Source of the DNA: an archaeon
Lineage (GTDB): Archaea > Asgardarchaeota > Thorarchaeia > Thorarchaeales > Thorarchaeaceae
Assembly: GCA_024276825.1 (NCBI GenBank)
Contig: JAJRWI010000049.1
Coordinates: 1-36,828, forward strand
DNA length: 36,828 nt
Reading direction: 5' to 3'
Shown: positions 24,531 to 31,793 of the stretch, in pieces
Layout: each line of letters begins with the position of its first letter
Numbering within the stretch: position 1 is the first letter of the stretch
Notes under the pieces: generated by a model
The model's database searches: none
What the model was told of the DNA's origin: nothing
What the model saw: the letters and a program-made list of their open reading frames with translations, nothing else
Translations under genes and position numbers: made by a program

Positions 24531-26453
24531 ATGAAAAAGTCAGGTTTGGTTCTAACAGTTCTGATGATATCACTTATGCCAACAGCTGTGATCTTGCAGT
24601 CAGCAACACCTGTAAGAGCATGGGGTCTTGCGACTCATATGTTCATAGTTTCAGAAGTTGGCGAAAATATTAGCAACTCCACTTGGGCAGAGGTATACTC
24701 GTATTACTCACCAGAGATTTTAACTGGTGCAACCACCCCTGACCAGGTCTGGCAAGACTGGGATAATCACCTATACTATCCTGAAACAGGTGAGCATAAT
24801 GCCCCAACGGCTGCAGCAAAATGGTTCAATTATGCGCGGGACAATTTTACCGCAGGAAACTGGGAAGTAGGATTCTTTTCTTTTGGGGTATTAACACACT
24901 ATTATTCAGACCCGTGCATTCCTGTTCATACAGACGAATTCTGGCCGGGGCATACGGCCTATGAGAAAGACATCAACGACAATCTGGCTAATTTTGAGCT
25001 CACACCACCCACTGAAGTCATAATTGACAATGTTTCCCAACTTGTGATCGATAGTGCAACATACAGTCATCAATACTATGACACAGTTTATGGTGTATAC
25101 ACAGATGAGAATGTCACTGCAATAGAGTCCAATGCAGAGATCAAGTCATTGACCGAGAGTTGCCTCTCAATGGCAATCAATGGCAGTCTATCATTGTTCT
25201 ACACGCTTGTACAGGGATTAGATGCACCTGATGTGACAATCACATATAATTATGTTGCATTGTTCGACTGGGCACATTCAAACGATTACACTGATTATAG
25301 TGGGGAGTCCAAGCTTGTTTCAGTGAATCAGACCCTTGCAAGAAACCATTTTGAAATGCGACAGCAAACTACGGCATTTGACTCGTCATCACTTGCAGAT
25401 GTGGATTTATTGATCATCACCTGCGGAAATTCGCAGTATTCAAGTGATGAGTTGAATGCAATTGCAAATTGGGCAGCTAGTGGAAATAAATCAATCATAA
25501 TCACCGGCAGAGGCGACTATTCTACCTATCAGGACCCAGCCTATGCAAACAGCATTCTAGAGGCAATAAATGCGCACATCCGAATCAATGACGATAATGT
25601 CTACATGGAAGGAACATACCAACCTTGGTATAATGACATCACAGACATTCCAAGTCCAGAGGAAACATTAGGACTAACAACAGGTGTTCCATCAATAACC
25701 ATGTATTCACCAAACAGTCTGTACTTCACTGATGACGGGCCAGTCTTGCCCATAATATGGGCGGATGAAACGGCATATCAGACAGATCAAAACGCGCCTG
25801 CCATTGAAGTGGTTTGGGACAATTCACAGGATGGTGTCAATGGCGATCAGATCCCATTGATAGCAGTAGAGGAGGTTGGAAATCTAAGGTTGCTTGTTGC
25901 AGGAACGACATTCTTCAGTGATTATGACTATGGAAAGTCCGCACTCTTTGCTAATCCTCAACTGTTTGATAATGCCCTAGATTGGTTTGTGAACAGGGAC
26001 GATGGATATATTTCAGATGTTGACGAAGTGGGTCCAAGAGTTAGTAATCCTATATTTGATCCTGCTGCTCCCACTAATGGCACATCTGTCACCATTTCCG
26101 TGGAGGTCTCAGACCCATCAGGTGTAGATACAGTCATGTTGTATGCTACTGGAGAGTCAAAGAGTGATGTGTTTGAGATGACCCTCTCAAGCGGGGTGTA
26201 CTCTATCACATTGGCGGATGAGTATGGAAGACAAGTAAGCATCAAGATAGTTGCTAATGACACCATTGGAAACACAATCATTAGGGAGCCGTTTCAGCTC
26301 TCATGGTCAACGAGCAACGCGACAACACCGACTGAAACAACAGTGATAGACACCGTGCCAGGAACTGAGATTCAACCACCCACATTGCTATTCATCGGAA
26401 TTGGTGCCATCGCAGCAGTAGTTATTCTTGTTGTAGTGCTTAAAAAACGATAA
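24531..26453 (+). CDS. Exported zinc-dependent phospholipase C-like protein with GATase-like and Ig-like domains
   Basis: A 640-residue exported protein. The signal peptide ends VRA before W31, so the mature protein would start with Trp, a zinc ligand in bacterial phospholipase C. Further ligands of this fold are visible: H36, the D71/D78/H80 region, and HYYSDPCIPVH with H123, D127 and H133, like the S1/P1 nuclease-phospholipase C motif. A second domain (about 238-470; LADVDLLIITCGNSQYS, NAIANWAASGNKSIIITG) matches the fold of the preceding gene. Then come an Ig-like domain (VSNPIFDPAAPTNGTSVTIS onward), a Thr-rich linker and a C-terminal membrane helix ending KKR. Hydrolysis of phospholipids or nucleic acid at the cell surface is likely; substrate unknown. 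Confidence 0.85.
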   Translation: MKKSGLVLTVLMISLMPTAVILQSATPVRAWGLATHMFIVSEVGENISNSTWAEVYSYYSPEILTGATTPDQVWQDWDNHLYYPETGEHNAPTAAAKWFNYARDNFTAGNWEVGFFSFGVLTHYYSDPCIPVHTDEFWPGHTAYEKDINDNLANFELTPPTEVIIDNVSQLVIDSATYSHQYYDTVYGVYTDENVTAIESNAEIKSLTESCLSMAINGSLSLFYTLVQGLDAPDVTITYNYVALFDWAHSNDYTDYSGESKLVSVNQTLARNHFEMRQQTTAFDSSSLADVDLLIITCGNSQYSSDELNAIANWAASGNKSIIITGRGDYSTYQDPAYANSILEAINAHIRINDDNVYMEGTYQPWYNDITDIPSPEETLGLTTGVPSITMYSPNSLYFTDDGPVLPIIWADETAYQTDQNAPAIEVVWDNSQDGVNGDQIPLIAVEEVGNLRLLVAGTTFFSDYDYGKSALFANPQLFDNALDWFVNRDDGYISDVDEVGPRVSNPIFDPAAPTNGTSVTISVEVSDPSGVDTVMLYATGESKSDVFEMTLSSGVYSITLADEYGRQVSIKIVANDTIGNTIIREPFQLSWSTSNATTPTETTVIDTVPGTEIQPPTLLFIGIGAIAAVVILVVVLKKR

Positions 26454-26458
26454 TATGC

Positions 26459-26489
26459 GCAGGGGATCTCCCCTGCCTTTCTTTTTCTT
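26459..26489 (+). terminator. Hairpin and T-rich terminator
   Basis: GCAGGGGA-TC-TCCCCTGC (26459-26476) is a perfect inverted repeat beginning six bases after the stop codon and followed by a T-rich run (CTTTCTTTTTCTT). Confidence 0.7.
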
Positions 26490-26573
26490 ATATCAAATAA
26501 ATGATGTTTTGTCATATTTAATCGAATAGCTTGCGTATTTTTCGTCAATTGGTGCATGCTGAGTATGTTCATA

Positions 26574-26584
26574 TTTTAAAAATA
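26574..26584 (+). promoter_or_regulatory. TATA box of the paralogous pair
   Basis: TTTTAAAAATA lies about 39 bases upstream of the ATG at 26618. The distance fits a short leader holding the GAGGTGG ribosome-binding site. Confidence 0.5.
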
Positions 26585-26617
26585 CCATATTACCATGTCC
26601 ATGAGAGGTGGGCATAG

Positions 26618-27244
26618 ATGACTTGGAGAGAGATTGCTGAGAGTCTGCTTTCACCAATTGAAGAGAGTATATTGCAGGCCTTTGGCAATGCGTTCATAGA
26701 GTTTGAAGATGCGGTATATCACAAGTTTCTCCAGATGTCAATAGAACATTCACTGATTCAGCAGGACCAGTTCAGAAAGTATCTTCTTGAGATGGAAGCC
26801 AAAGGATATCTTGCCCCAGTTGAGTTTCAGGGGCGAAAAGCATGGCGAAGACTAGTAATTACTACAGATATAGATTATAGTGAGATTCCCATGGATGAAC
26901 TGGACAAGTGGGTTCAGAGAGCAGCACAACCACGAAGGAAGGTTTCCAGACAAAGGAGCATGGAACATCTTGTCACTGACACACAGACAATTGCAGAGGA
27001 CATTCTAATAGCAATGAAGAACATTGTGAAATACAGTAAACGCAAGGGGATTCATGTTGATGAATATGTTCGAGAACATATACGGAATATGCAGGAGGCA
27101 CTCATGCAGTCAGATGACAAATTGCTTGACTATGTTCAAAAAGAACTTCCTGCTCTCCTGCCATCAATTAAACAGATCTTAAGAACAAGGGGGACTGATT
27201 TCCTATTACTCAGCCTAAGAGTGATATCATCATATACTAGCTGA
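26618..27244 (+). CDS. Protein of unknown function, paralogue 1
   Basis: A 208-residue charged, mostly helical cytosolic protein; I do not recognise the family. The N-terminal part (about 15-75) resembles a small helical or winged-helix unit: ILQAFGNAFIEFEDAVYHKFL, then FRKYLLEMEAKGYLAPVEFQGRKAWRRL, where a helix leads into a beta-hairpin as in winged helices. The C-terminal part carries LVTDTQTIAEDIL, and a patch near the end, SDDKLLDYVQKELPALLP, LRTRG and LLLSLR, that is shared with the next gene. ATG at 26618 has GAGGTGG six bases upstream. Fifty-six bases separate it from its paralogue; the two probably form one transcript. Confidence 0.75.
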   Translation: MTWREIAESLLSPIEESILQAFGNAFIEFEDAVYHKFLQMSIEHSLIQQDQFRKYLLEMEAKGYLAPVEFQGRKAWRRLVITTDIDYSEIPMDELDKWVQRAAQPRRKVSRQRSMEHLVTDTQTIAEDILIAMKNIVKYSKRKGIHVDEYVREHIRNMQEALMQSDDKLLDYVQKELPALLPSIKQILRTRGTDFLLLSLRVISSYTS

Positions 27245-27300
27245 AAGACTTAAAGAAAACTAGCAACATCATTTTAGTGTGGCTTAGCGAGGTGATCTGG

Positions 27301-27939
27301 GTGAATGATGTCAGAGTTCCAGAAGACATTGAGAAAGAGCTTGAACTTGAAATAATCAGGTCATTTGGTTCTGCACTTATTGAGTTCGAGGAGGTTCTGT
27401 TCCAAAAAGTATTGATCACCTCTGCAAGAATGCTGATAACAAGAGAGATGTTCTCAAAAAAGCTGGAAGAGATGACAGAATTAGGATATGTAGTACCAAT
27501 GACATTCCATGGGATGAAGTGCTGGAAGAAGCTGGTAGATGAAGAAGAGATTGAGATGCGAATGCTGCAGCCCGATGAGATTCATTCAATTCTTGAGAGA
27601 GGCCATTCAATGGTGATGATGAAGAATGATAGACCAAGTTCCAGTGACAGCCTTGTTACTGAGACCCGGTATCTCGCTAAAGACATTCTTCACATGATAA
27701 GGGTGAAATTATTCAAGGGAAATGAGGAGGATATTGAAACTCGTAAGAAATTGTTCAATTATTTTCGGGATATGCGACGTGCTCTTGCAGAATCTGAGGG
27801 AAAATTCATGGACTACATCCAAAGTGAGCTCCCATTATTATATGAGCAGTTCGAGATAATGCTCAGGGCAAAGGGAGCAGACCGACTGTTGCCAGCACTA
27901 AGAATTGTAGAGCTTGGTCTTATTGATGAGGCTCAATAA
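27301..27939 (+). CDS. Protein of unknown function, paralogue 2
   Basis: A 212-residue paralogue of the preceding protein. Shared features in the same order are EIIRSFGSALIEFEEVLFQKVL, EEMTELGYVVPMTFHGMKCWKKL, LVTETRYLAKDIL, RDMRRALAESEGKFMDYIQSELP and a final LRAKGADRLLPALR. The middle is diverged. The start is the GTG at 27301, three bases after a full GAGGTGATC site complementary to 16S rRNA; a longer frame to 27277 is rejected. Its stop overlaps the convergent prenyl-synthase gene by seven bases. Pairing as a heterodimer is an inference. Confidence 0.75.
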   Translation: MNDVRVPEDIEKELELEIIRSFGSALIEFEEVLFQKVLITSARMLITREMFSKKLEEMTELGYVVPMTFHGMKCWKKLVDEEEIEMRMLQPDEIHSILERGHSMVMMKNDRPSSSDSLVTETRYLAKDILHMIRVKLFKGNEEDIETRKKLFNYFRDMRRALAESEGKFMDYIQSELPLLYEQFEIMLRAKGADRLLPALRIVELGLIDEAQ

Positions 27940-29009
27940 TTACGTTTAACGAGAAATTCCGAGATATCAAGCAGAAACTGCTTATACTTTGGTATCAGTG
28001 GAGGATTCGCAGTATCCAAAGCTGATTGGCCATCATGTAACAATTGGTTCATAATCTTCTGTGATATTTCCAATGCACCACATTCATTCAACACATCACG
28101 CACTTGATCCACTTCTTTGGGCGCAATATCACTCTTCCCAAGAAAGGAGTCGAGTATCTGGTGTTGTTCTTCATTGGCAAGTCTGTAAGCTTGAATCACA
28201 AGCATTGTCTTCTTGCCCTCACGAATGTCGCCATCAGTTGGCTTTCCAGTCACCTTTTCATCGCCAAAAGTACCCAGAATATCATCTTGGACTTGGAACG
28301 CCTGCCCGACCTTCTTGCCAAATGTACTCAACGCCTGAAGTTGCGATTCCGTGGCTCTAGCCATAGTTGCACCCATGAGCAAGGCATGTTCGAACAACAC
28401 TGCTGTCTTCATGTATATCATTTGAAGATATAACTCAGGAGTGACATCTTTTGATGATACCATTGAAAGTTCAAGTAATACGCCCTCCACAAGGTTTTGA
28501 AAGCCAAGTTGATAATATGACAGACATTTCATTCCGATATCATCAGGCAGGTCAGATTGTGTTAGCATTTGTGCGCCCATATTAATGAGGGCATCACCAC
28601 CAAGGATTGCAAGTGCCATTCCAAAGTCTTCGGCTTTGGCAGGATCAGGCTTCACATTGTTGCTGAACCAGTTTCTATACACAACATGAAATGTTGGACC
28701 TCCTCTTCTAGACTCATCATGATCAATAAGGTCATCATGCAACAGAGACCCATTGTGAAGCAATTCCAAGGCCAGTGCTGCCTGATACAACTTCTCGAGT
28801 TCAACGACCTCCTTAATGGTCTTGTATCCCACAGTTATGAGTGTGGGTCGCAGTCTCTTTCCCCCACGCATTATGTATTCGCGAATATTGTCGTAGAATG
28901 TGCGAGTAACGGGACTTAGAGAAGCGGCAGCTTCCATTTTCTCTTGGAAATACGAGTTCAAAGCCTGCTCAATTAGTGCTATCTCTTCTTTCAAAATGTC
29001 CTTCATCAC
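27933..29009 (-). CDS. Polyprenyl (probably geranylgeranyl) diphosphate synthase
   Basis: A 358-residue trans-isoprenyl diphosphate synthase, making the C20 or longer prenyl chains of archaeal lipids. Motifs are GGKRLRP, the first Asp-rich motif LLHDDLIDHDESRRG and the second QVQDDILGTFGDEKVTGKP, where the fifth position is Gly rather than Asp, seen in some archaeal and bacterial relatives. The GGKRLRP spacing is normal. Product chain length is not decided by sequence alone. The start is GTG 29009 or the next codon ATG; AGGAG lies seven bases before the GTG. It is about 150 bases downstream of the PhzF gene on the same strand. Confidence 0.93.
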   Translation of the reverse strand: MMKDILKEEIALIEQALNSYFQEKMEAAASLSPVTRTFYDNIREYIMRGGKRLRPTLITVGYKTIKEVVELEKLYQAALALELLHNGSLLHDDLIDHDESRRGGPTFHVVYRNWFSNNVKPDPAKAEDFGMALAILGGDALINMGAQMLTQSDLPDDIGMKCLSYYQLGFQNLVEGVLLELSMVSSKDVTPELYLQMIYMKTAVLFEHALLMGATMARATESQLQALSTFGKKVGQAFQVQDDILGTFGDEKVTGKPTDGDIREGKKTMLVIQAYRLANEEQHQILDSFLGKSDIAPKEVDQVRDVLNECGALEISQKIMNQLLHDGQSALDTANPPLIPKYKQFLLDISEFLVKRNY

Positions 29010-29074
29010 ACATGGTCTCCTGATTCCTATAATGCAATGACCGCTTGCCTTTTTAGAGTTTCTAAGAGAAATTA

Positions 29075-29086
29075 GAACACGTGTTC
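29075..29086. promoter_or_regulatory. Perfect 12-base palindrome upstream of prenyl synthase
   Basis: GAACACGTGTTC lies about 66 bases upstream of the prenyl synthase start and some 20 bases beyond a possible TATA box (CTCTAAAAAG on the minus strand, near 29048-29057). A second inverted repeat, AATTAGA (29070-29076) and TCTAATT (29095-29101), overlaps its left side. Candidate activator or repressor site. Confidence 0.35.
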
Positions 29087-29165
29087 AAATAATGTCTAAT
29101 TAGGAGCTTATTGAGGAAAGAGAACATGTAAGATTAATTAGAGAGATGGAGTCAGGCGTGAGACT

Positions 29166-30080
29166 CTAGAGGTATAGTACACCCTTCATTGTACATATGG
29201 CTGTTCCGCTAACCTTGACCTGCTTGATCTCCTCTTGGCTACCAATGACCTCAACAAAGACCTTGCCAGGTCGATTAACGAAGTGCCCCTGTTCAATGAC
29301 AATGCTTGTTACCTGATTTGTAGAGTCCATTATTCCTTGCTTGACAAGATAGCAGGCCATTGCCCCAGCACCAGAACCTGAAACAGGGTCCTCATAAACA
29401 CCCAACGCAGGCGCAAAATGTCTGACATGCGCATCAGAGGTGACCTCCAAGGTTTCTCTTGAGAACACCTGAATTGAGACATAATCAGCATCCTTGCGTA
29501 ACTCATCCAGCCTTTTCCAATTGGGTTGCATCTTCTCCAATGCCTTCATGGAAGCAACGGGGATCATCAGATGGGGAGTCCCGACACTGACCGTCTGAAT
29601 AGGATTTGGAGAGAGAATATCAGCAAGGCTTAGTCCTAGGGCCTCAGCATATTCTTTGGGATCATACGTTCTAAGAAACTGTGGCTTTTCATGAGTGATC
29701 TGAATCTCAGGATTTCCTGTTGTTTCGTTCTTTACTATTTCAATCTGCAGTAGACCAGAACTGGTTTCCAGACTAAACATTGTGACATCATTGATCAATT
29801 CAGCACGGCCCATCTTTACAAGGGCATGAAATGCTGCTATCGTGGGATGTCCAGAGAAGTCAATCTCATTCTTGGGAGTAAAGAAACGGAATTTGAAATC
29901 CGCGACATCTGAACCGGACACAAAGACTGTTTCCAGAGCATTTGTTTCTCGTGCAATCTTGTGAAGGGTTTCGTCACTCAAAAAATCAGCATCAAGTACC
30001 ACTACTGCAGGATTACCACCAAAGGGTGTATCAGTGAATGCATCCACTTGTACAACTGTAAGCTCACGTCGCGATCTCAA
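29166..30080 (-). CDS. PhzF-family isomerase/epimerase-like protein
   Basis: A 304-residue member of the PhzF family (diaminopimelate-epimerase fold). It begins with VVQVDAFTDTPFGGNPAVVVLD, has the catalytic-glutamate segment NALETVFV, then DFSGHPTIAAFHAL, and ends with DPVSGSGAGAMACYL and the GTAI loop. Such proteins isomerise small metabolites; outside phenazine pathways the substrates are mostly unknown. No phenazine genes are near. TTG at 30080 is the likely start; the preceding hairpin may partly hide its ribosome-binding region. It lies between lipid genes on the same strand, but a lipid role is not implied by the family. Confidence 0.9.
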   Translation of the reverse strand: MRSRRELTVVQVDAFTDTPFGGNPAVVVLDADFLSDETLHKIARETNALETVFVSGSDVADFKFRFFTPKNEIDFSGHPTIAAFHALVKMGRAELINDVTMFSLETSSGLLQIEIVKNETTGNPEIQITHEKPQFLRTYDPKEYAEALGLSLADILSPNPIQTVSVGTPHLMIPVASMKALEKMQPNWKRLDELRKDADYVSIQVFSRETLEVTSDAHVRHFAPALGVYEDPVSGSGAGAMACYLVKQGIMDSTNQVTSIVIEQGHFVNRPGKVFVEVIGSQEEIKQVKVSGTAICTMKGVLYL

Positions 30081-30085
30081 GGTTC

Positions 30086-30107
30086 ACACCATGAAAAAAA
30101 ATGGTGT
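30086..30107 (-). promoter_or_regulatory. Hairpin with U-rich loop just before the phzF start
   Basis: On the minus strand a seven-base-pair stem (ACACCAT / ATGGTGT) encloses a loop of seven T and one C. The 3' arm contains GGTG, which is the only plausible ribosome-binding sequence for the TTG at 30080. The site may therefore control translation, or its T-run may end a short upstream RNA. Confidence 0.4.
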
Positions 30108-30179
30108 TCTTCCTAAATAAACATCGCATATGGTAGTGTGGATTTCCATTAAATTCTCTTAAAATGTGGAACAGATAAG

Positions 30180-30308
30180 GTGACGGACCCGCGGGAATCG
30201 TGGTAGGAGGGGGGAGTTTCGTAATTGAGGGCATGTAACGAAAAACAGCCCGCAGGTCCGTCTTTATGGGCATTTCCTTCAACTACGACTTGCCCGCCTA
30301 TCCCATCC
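30180..30308. ncRNA. Candidate structured RNA or long leader upstream of phzF
   Basis: This gene-free stretch is GC-rich among AT-rich DNA and folds well. An outer helix pairs GACGGACC (30182-30189) with GGTCCGTC (30255-30262), extended inward after one mismatch by GCGGG with CCCGC; inside is TTTCGT with ACGAAA. A second hairpin pairs GGGCA (near 30268) with TGCCC (near 30291), with ATGGG and CCCAT as an alternative. On the minus strand a CTTAATAAG TATA-like box (about 30324-30332) would place a start near 30303, giving a leader of about 220 bases for phzF. On the plus strand CTTAAAATG (near 30159) would start an RNA close to the outer helix. I match it to no known RNA family. Confidence 0.4.
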
Positions 30309-30423
30309 AGTGAACTCATCTTTCTTATTAAGATTTCCATAACAATGTAATTTAGTTATGTATTATATTAATTAAAGTGTATTAAAATGATTTGCGATGT
30401 ATAATTAAAGTTAATTTATTACC

Positions 30424-30432
30424 TTTTTTTTT
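30424..30432 (+). terminator. T9 tract, possible plus-strand terminator
   Basis: Nine T in a row on the plus strand, between the candidate structured RNA and the convergent reductase gene. An archaeal plus-strand transcript from the RNA region would stop here. It may also be simple AT-rich sequence. Confidence 0.3.
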
Positions 30433-30450
30433 CGCAAATATGGATGCTTT

Positions 30451-31665
30451 TCAAGAATTATTCAATCTACTCGAAACAACCTGCCTTATGATTGAAGGGA
30501 GTTCACGAGGAATCCTTCTTACCACAGTTGAGGGAATATCAGAATATCTAATCTCACCACGAGCAACCATAGCCATAATCTCATTTGCCAGATGATGACC
30601 CCTCGCACGTGAGAGCAAGAACTCCGCAAAATCAATCCCTCTGGATGCGGCCCAACCAGCCATATGAAAATGATCTGAGAACTCCCTCTTGCAAGTCCTG
30701 TCATACTCAGAGAGATATGCCTTATCAAGCCTTCCAGCCTCAATCGCCTTTGAGGCGATTCGAGCAGCAATCAGACCCGATTTCATGGCATACGCAATTC
30801 CTTCGCCCATCATTGGATCTATGAAGCCTGCAGCATCACCTGCAAGAATGATACGGTCTGCCACATTTTCATTTAGAACTCCAGTGCCATCAAGAAAATG
30901 TGTCCTACGCTTCTCAATCTTTAACGTGATTCCAAGACGCTTCTCTGTAGACCTACAAAACTCATCAAATATGTCACGTAGAGGGTGCATGTGAATGGCA
31001 GCACCGGCAACACCTATTGCAAGATGATCACGCTTTGGGAAGACCCAGCCATAACTGATCCTGCCTCTCGCAGGCCGGATATCGAGGATATATGGACGCC
31101 CACCAGTGGCCATGATTACCCCATCTTCGCCCACATAAAAGTCGGACTCCATTCCAAGACCAACTTCTTCGGGAGGCTTTCGTTCGGGTCTTAGACCCTG
31201 TGACCTCGCAACCTGACTCTTCACCCCATCCGCACCAATAATCAGGGAGGACTTGATGGAACGACCGTCCTTGAGGATTACCTCGCCATAATCACTATGT
31301 ACAATCACATCGCTCACTCGTGAACCTTCTGCAAATTCAGTACCAAAATCAATTGCCTGATGTGCAAGAAATGAGTCAAACTCTGCCCTGTCTACCGTGA
31401 TTCCCATGAGTTTCTTAGCTACAAATTCAGCCTCACTGCCATTAGGGAACCCAAAACGAAGACCATGGATTGGTCTCTGAATAATATCCTTCGGTATGTG
31501 TCCCTTGATCAGCTTTAACCCACGAAACATCACAGCCCCGCCGCATGGTTTCTCTCGTGGAAGGTGCTCCTTCTCAATAAGCAGCGTATTGAGACCATGT
31601 CTGGCACATTCCCTTGCGGCTATGCTTCCAGCAGGCCCCGCCCCGACCACAATAACATCATACAT
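30451..31665 (-). CDS. Geranylgeranyl reductase-family flavoprotein
   Basis: A 404-residue FAD enzyme of the geranylgeranyl reductase family, which saturates the isoprenoid chains of archaeal membrane lipids. It has the dinucleotide fold VIVVGAGPAGS at the N-terminus, the REKPCGG motif, the ISYGWVFPK signature and the FAD-binding GDAAGFIDPMMGEG. ATG at 31665 has GGTGG nine bases upstream; the frame extends to 31695 but without support. Located 128 bases after the tetraether-synthase-like gene, same strand, separated by a terminator. Assignment to lipids is strengthened by this context. Confidence 0.92.
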   Translation of the reverse strand: MYDVIVVGAGPAGSIAARECARHGLNTLLIEKEHLPREKPCGGAVMFRGLKLIKGHIPKDIIQRPIHGLRFGFPNGSEAEFVAKKLMGITVDRAEFDSFLAHQAIDFGTEFAEGSRVSDVIVHSDYGEVILKDGRSIKSSLIIGADGVKSQVARSQGLRPERKPPEEVGLGMESDFYVGEDGVIMATGGRPYILDIRPARGRISYGWVFPKRDHLAIGVAGAAIHMHPLRDIFDEFCRSTEKRLGITLKIEKRRTHFLDGTGVLNENVADRIILAGDAAGFIDPMMGEGIAYAMKSGLIAARIASKAIEAGRLDKAYLSEYDRTCKREFSDHFHMAGWAASRGIDFAEFLLSRARGHHLANEIMAMVARGEIRYSDIPSTVVRRIPRELPSIIRQVVSSRLNNS

Positions 31666-31755
31666 GATGAAATTCCACCTTCCAATTATCAGCACATCAC
31701 ACGAGCCTTAGAAGGGCTAAATGTATATCAAATTAATGTCAAGCGCATTATGAAA

Positions 31756-31783
31756 TCAAAAAAGAGAAGGGGGCCATAGCCCC
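31756..31783 (-). terminator. Hairpin and T-tract terminator of the radical SAM gene
   Basis: On the minus strand GGGGC-TATG-GCCCC (31770-31783) lies eleven bases after the radical SAM stop and is followed by CTTCTCTTTTTTG. Confidence 0.6.
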
Positions 31784-31793
31784 TAAAAAAGAC

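Noticed and set aside
29166..30080. PhzF as evidence for a phenazine pathway
   Set aside because: No other phenazine genes are present, and PhzF-family proteins are widespread with other or unknown substrates.
30149..30340. Two overlapping minus-strand ORFs of 63 and 72 codons upstream of phzF
   Set aside because: No ribosome-binding site at the starts, no recognisable protein, and the DNA is better explained by strong inverted repeats (structured RNA or leader).
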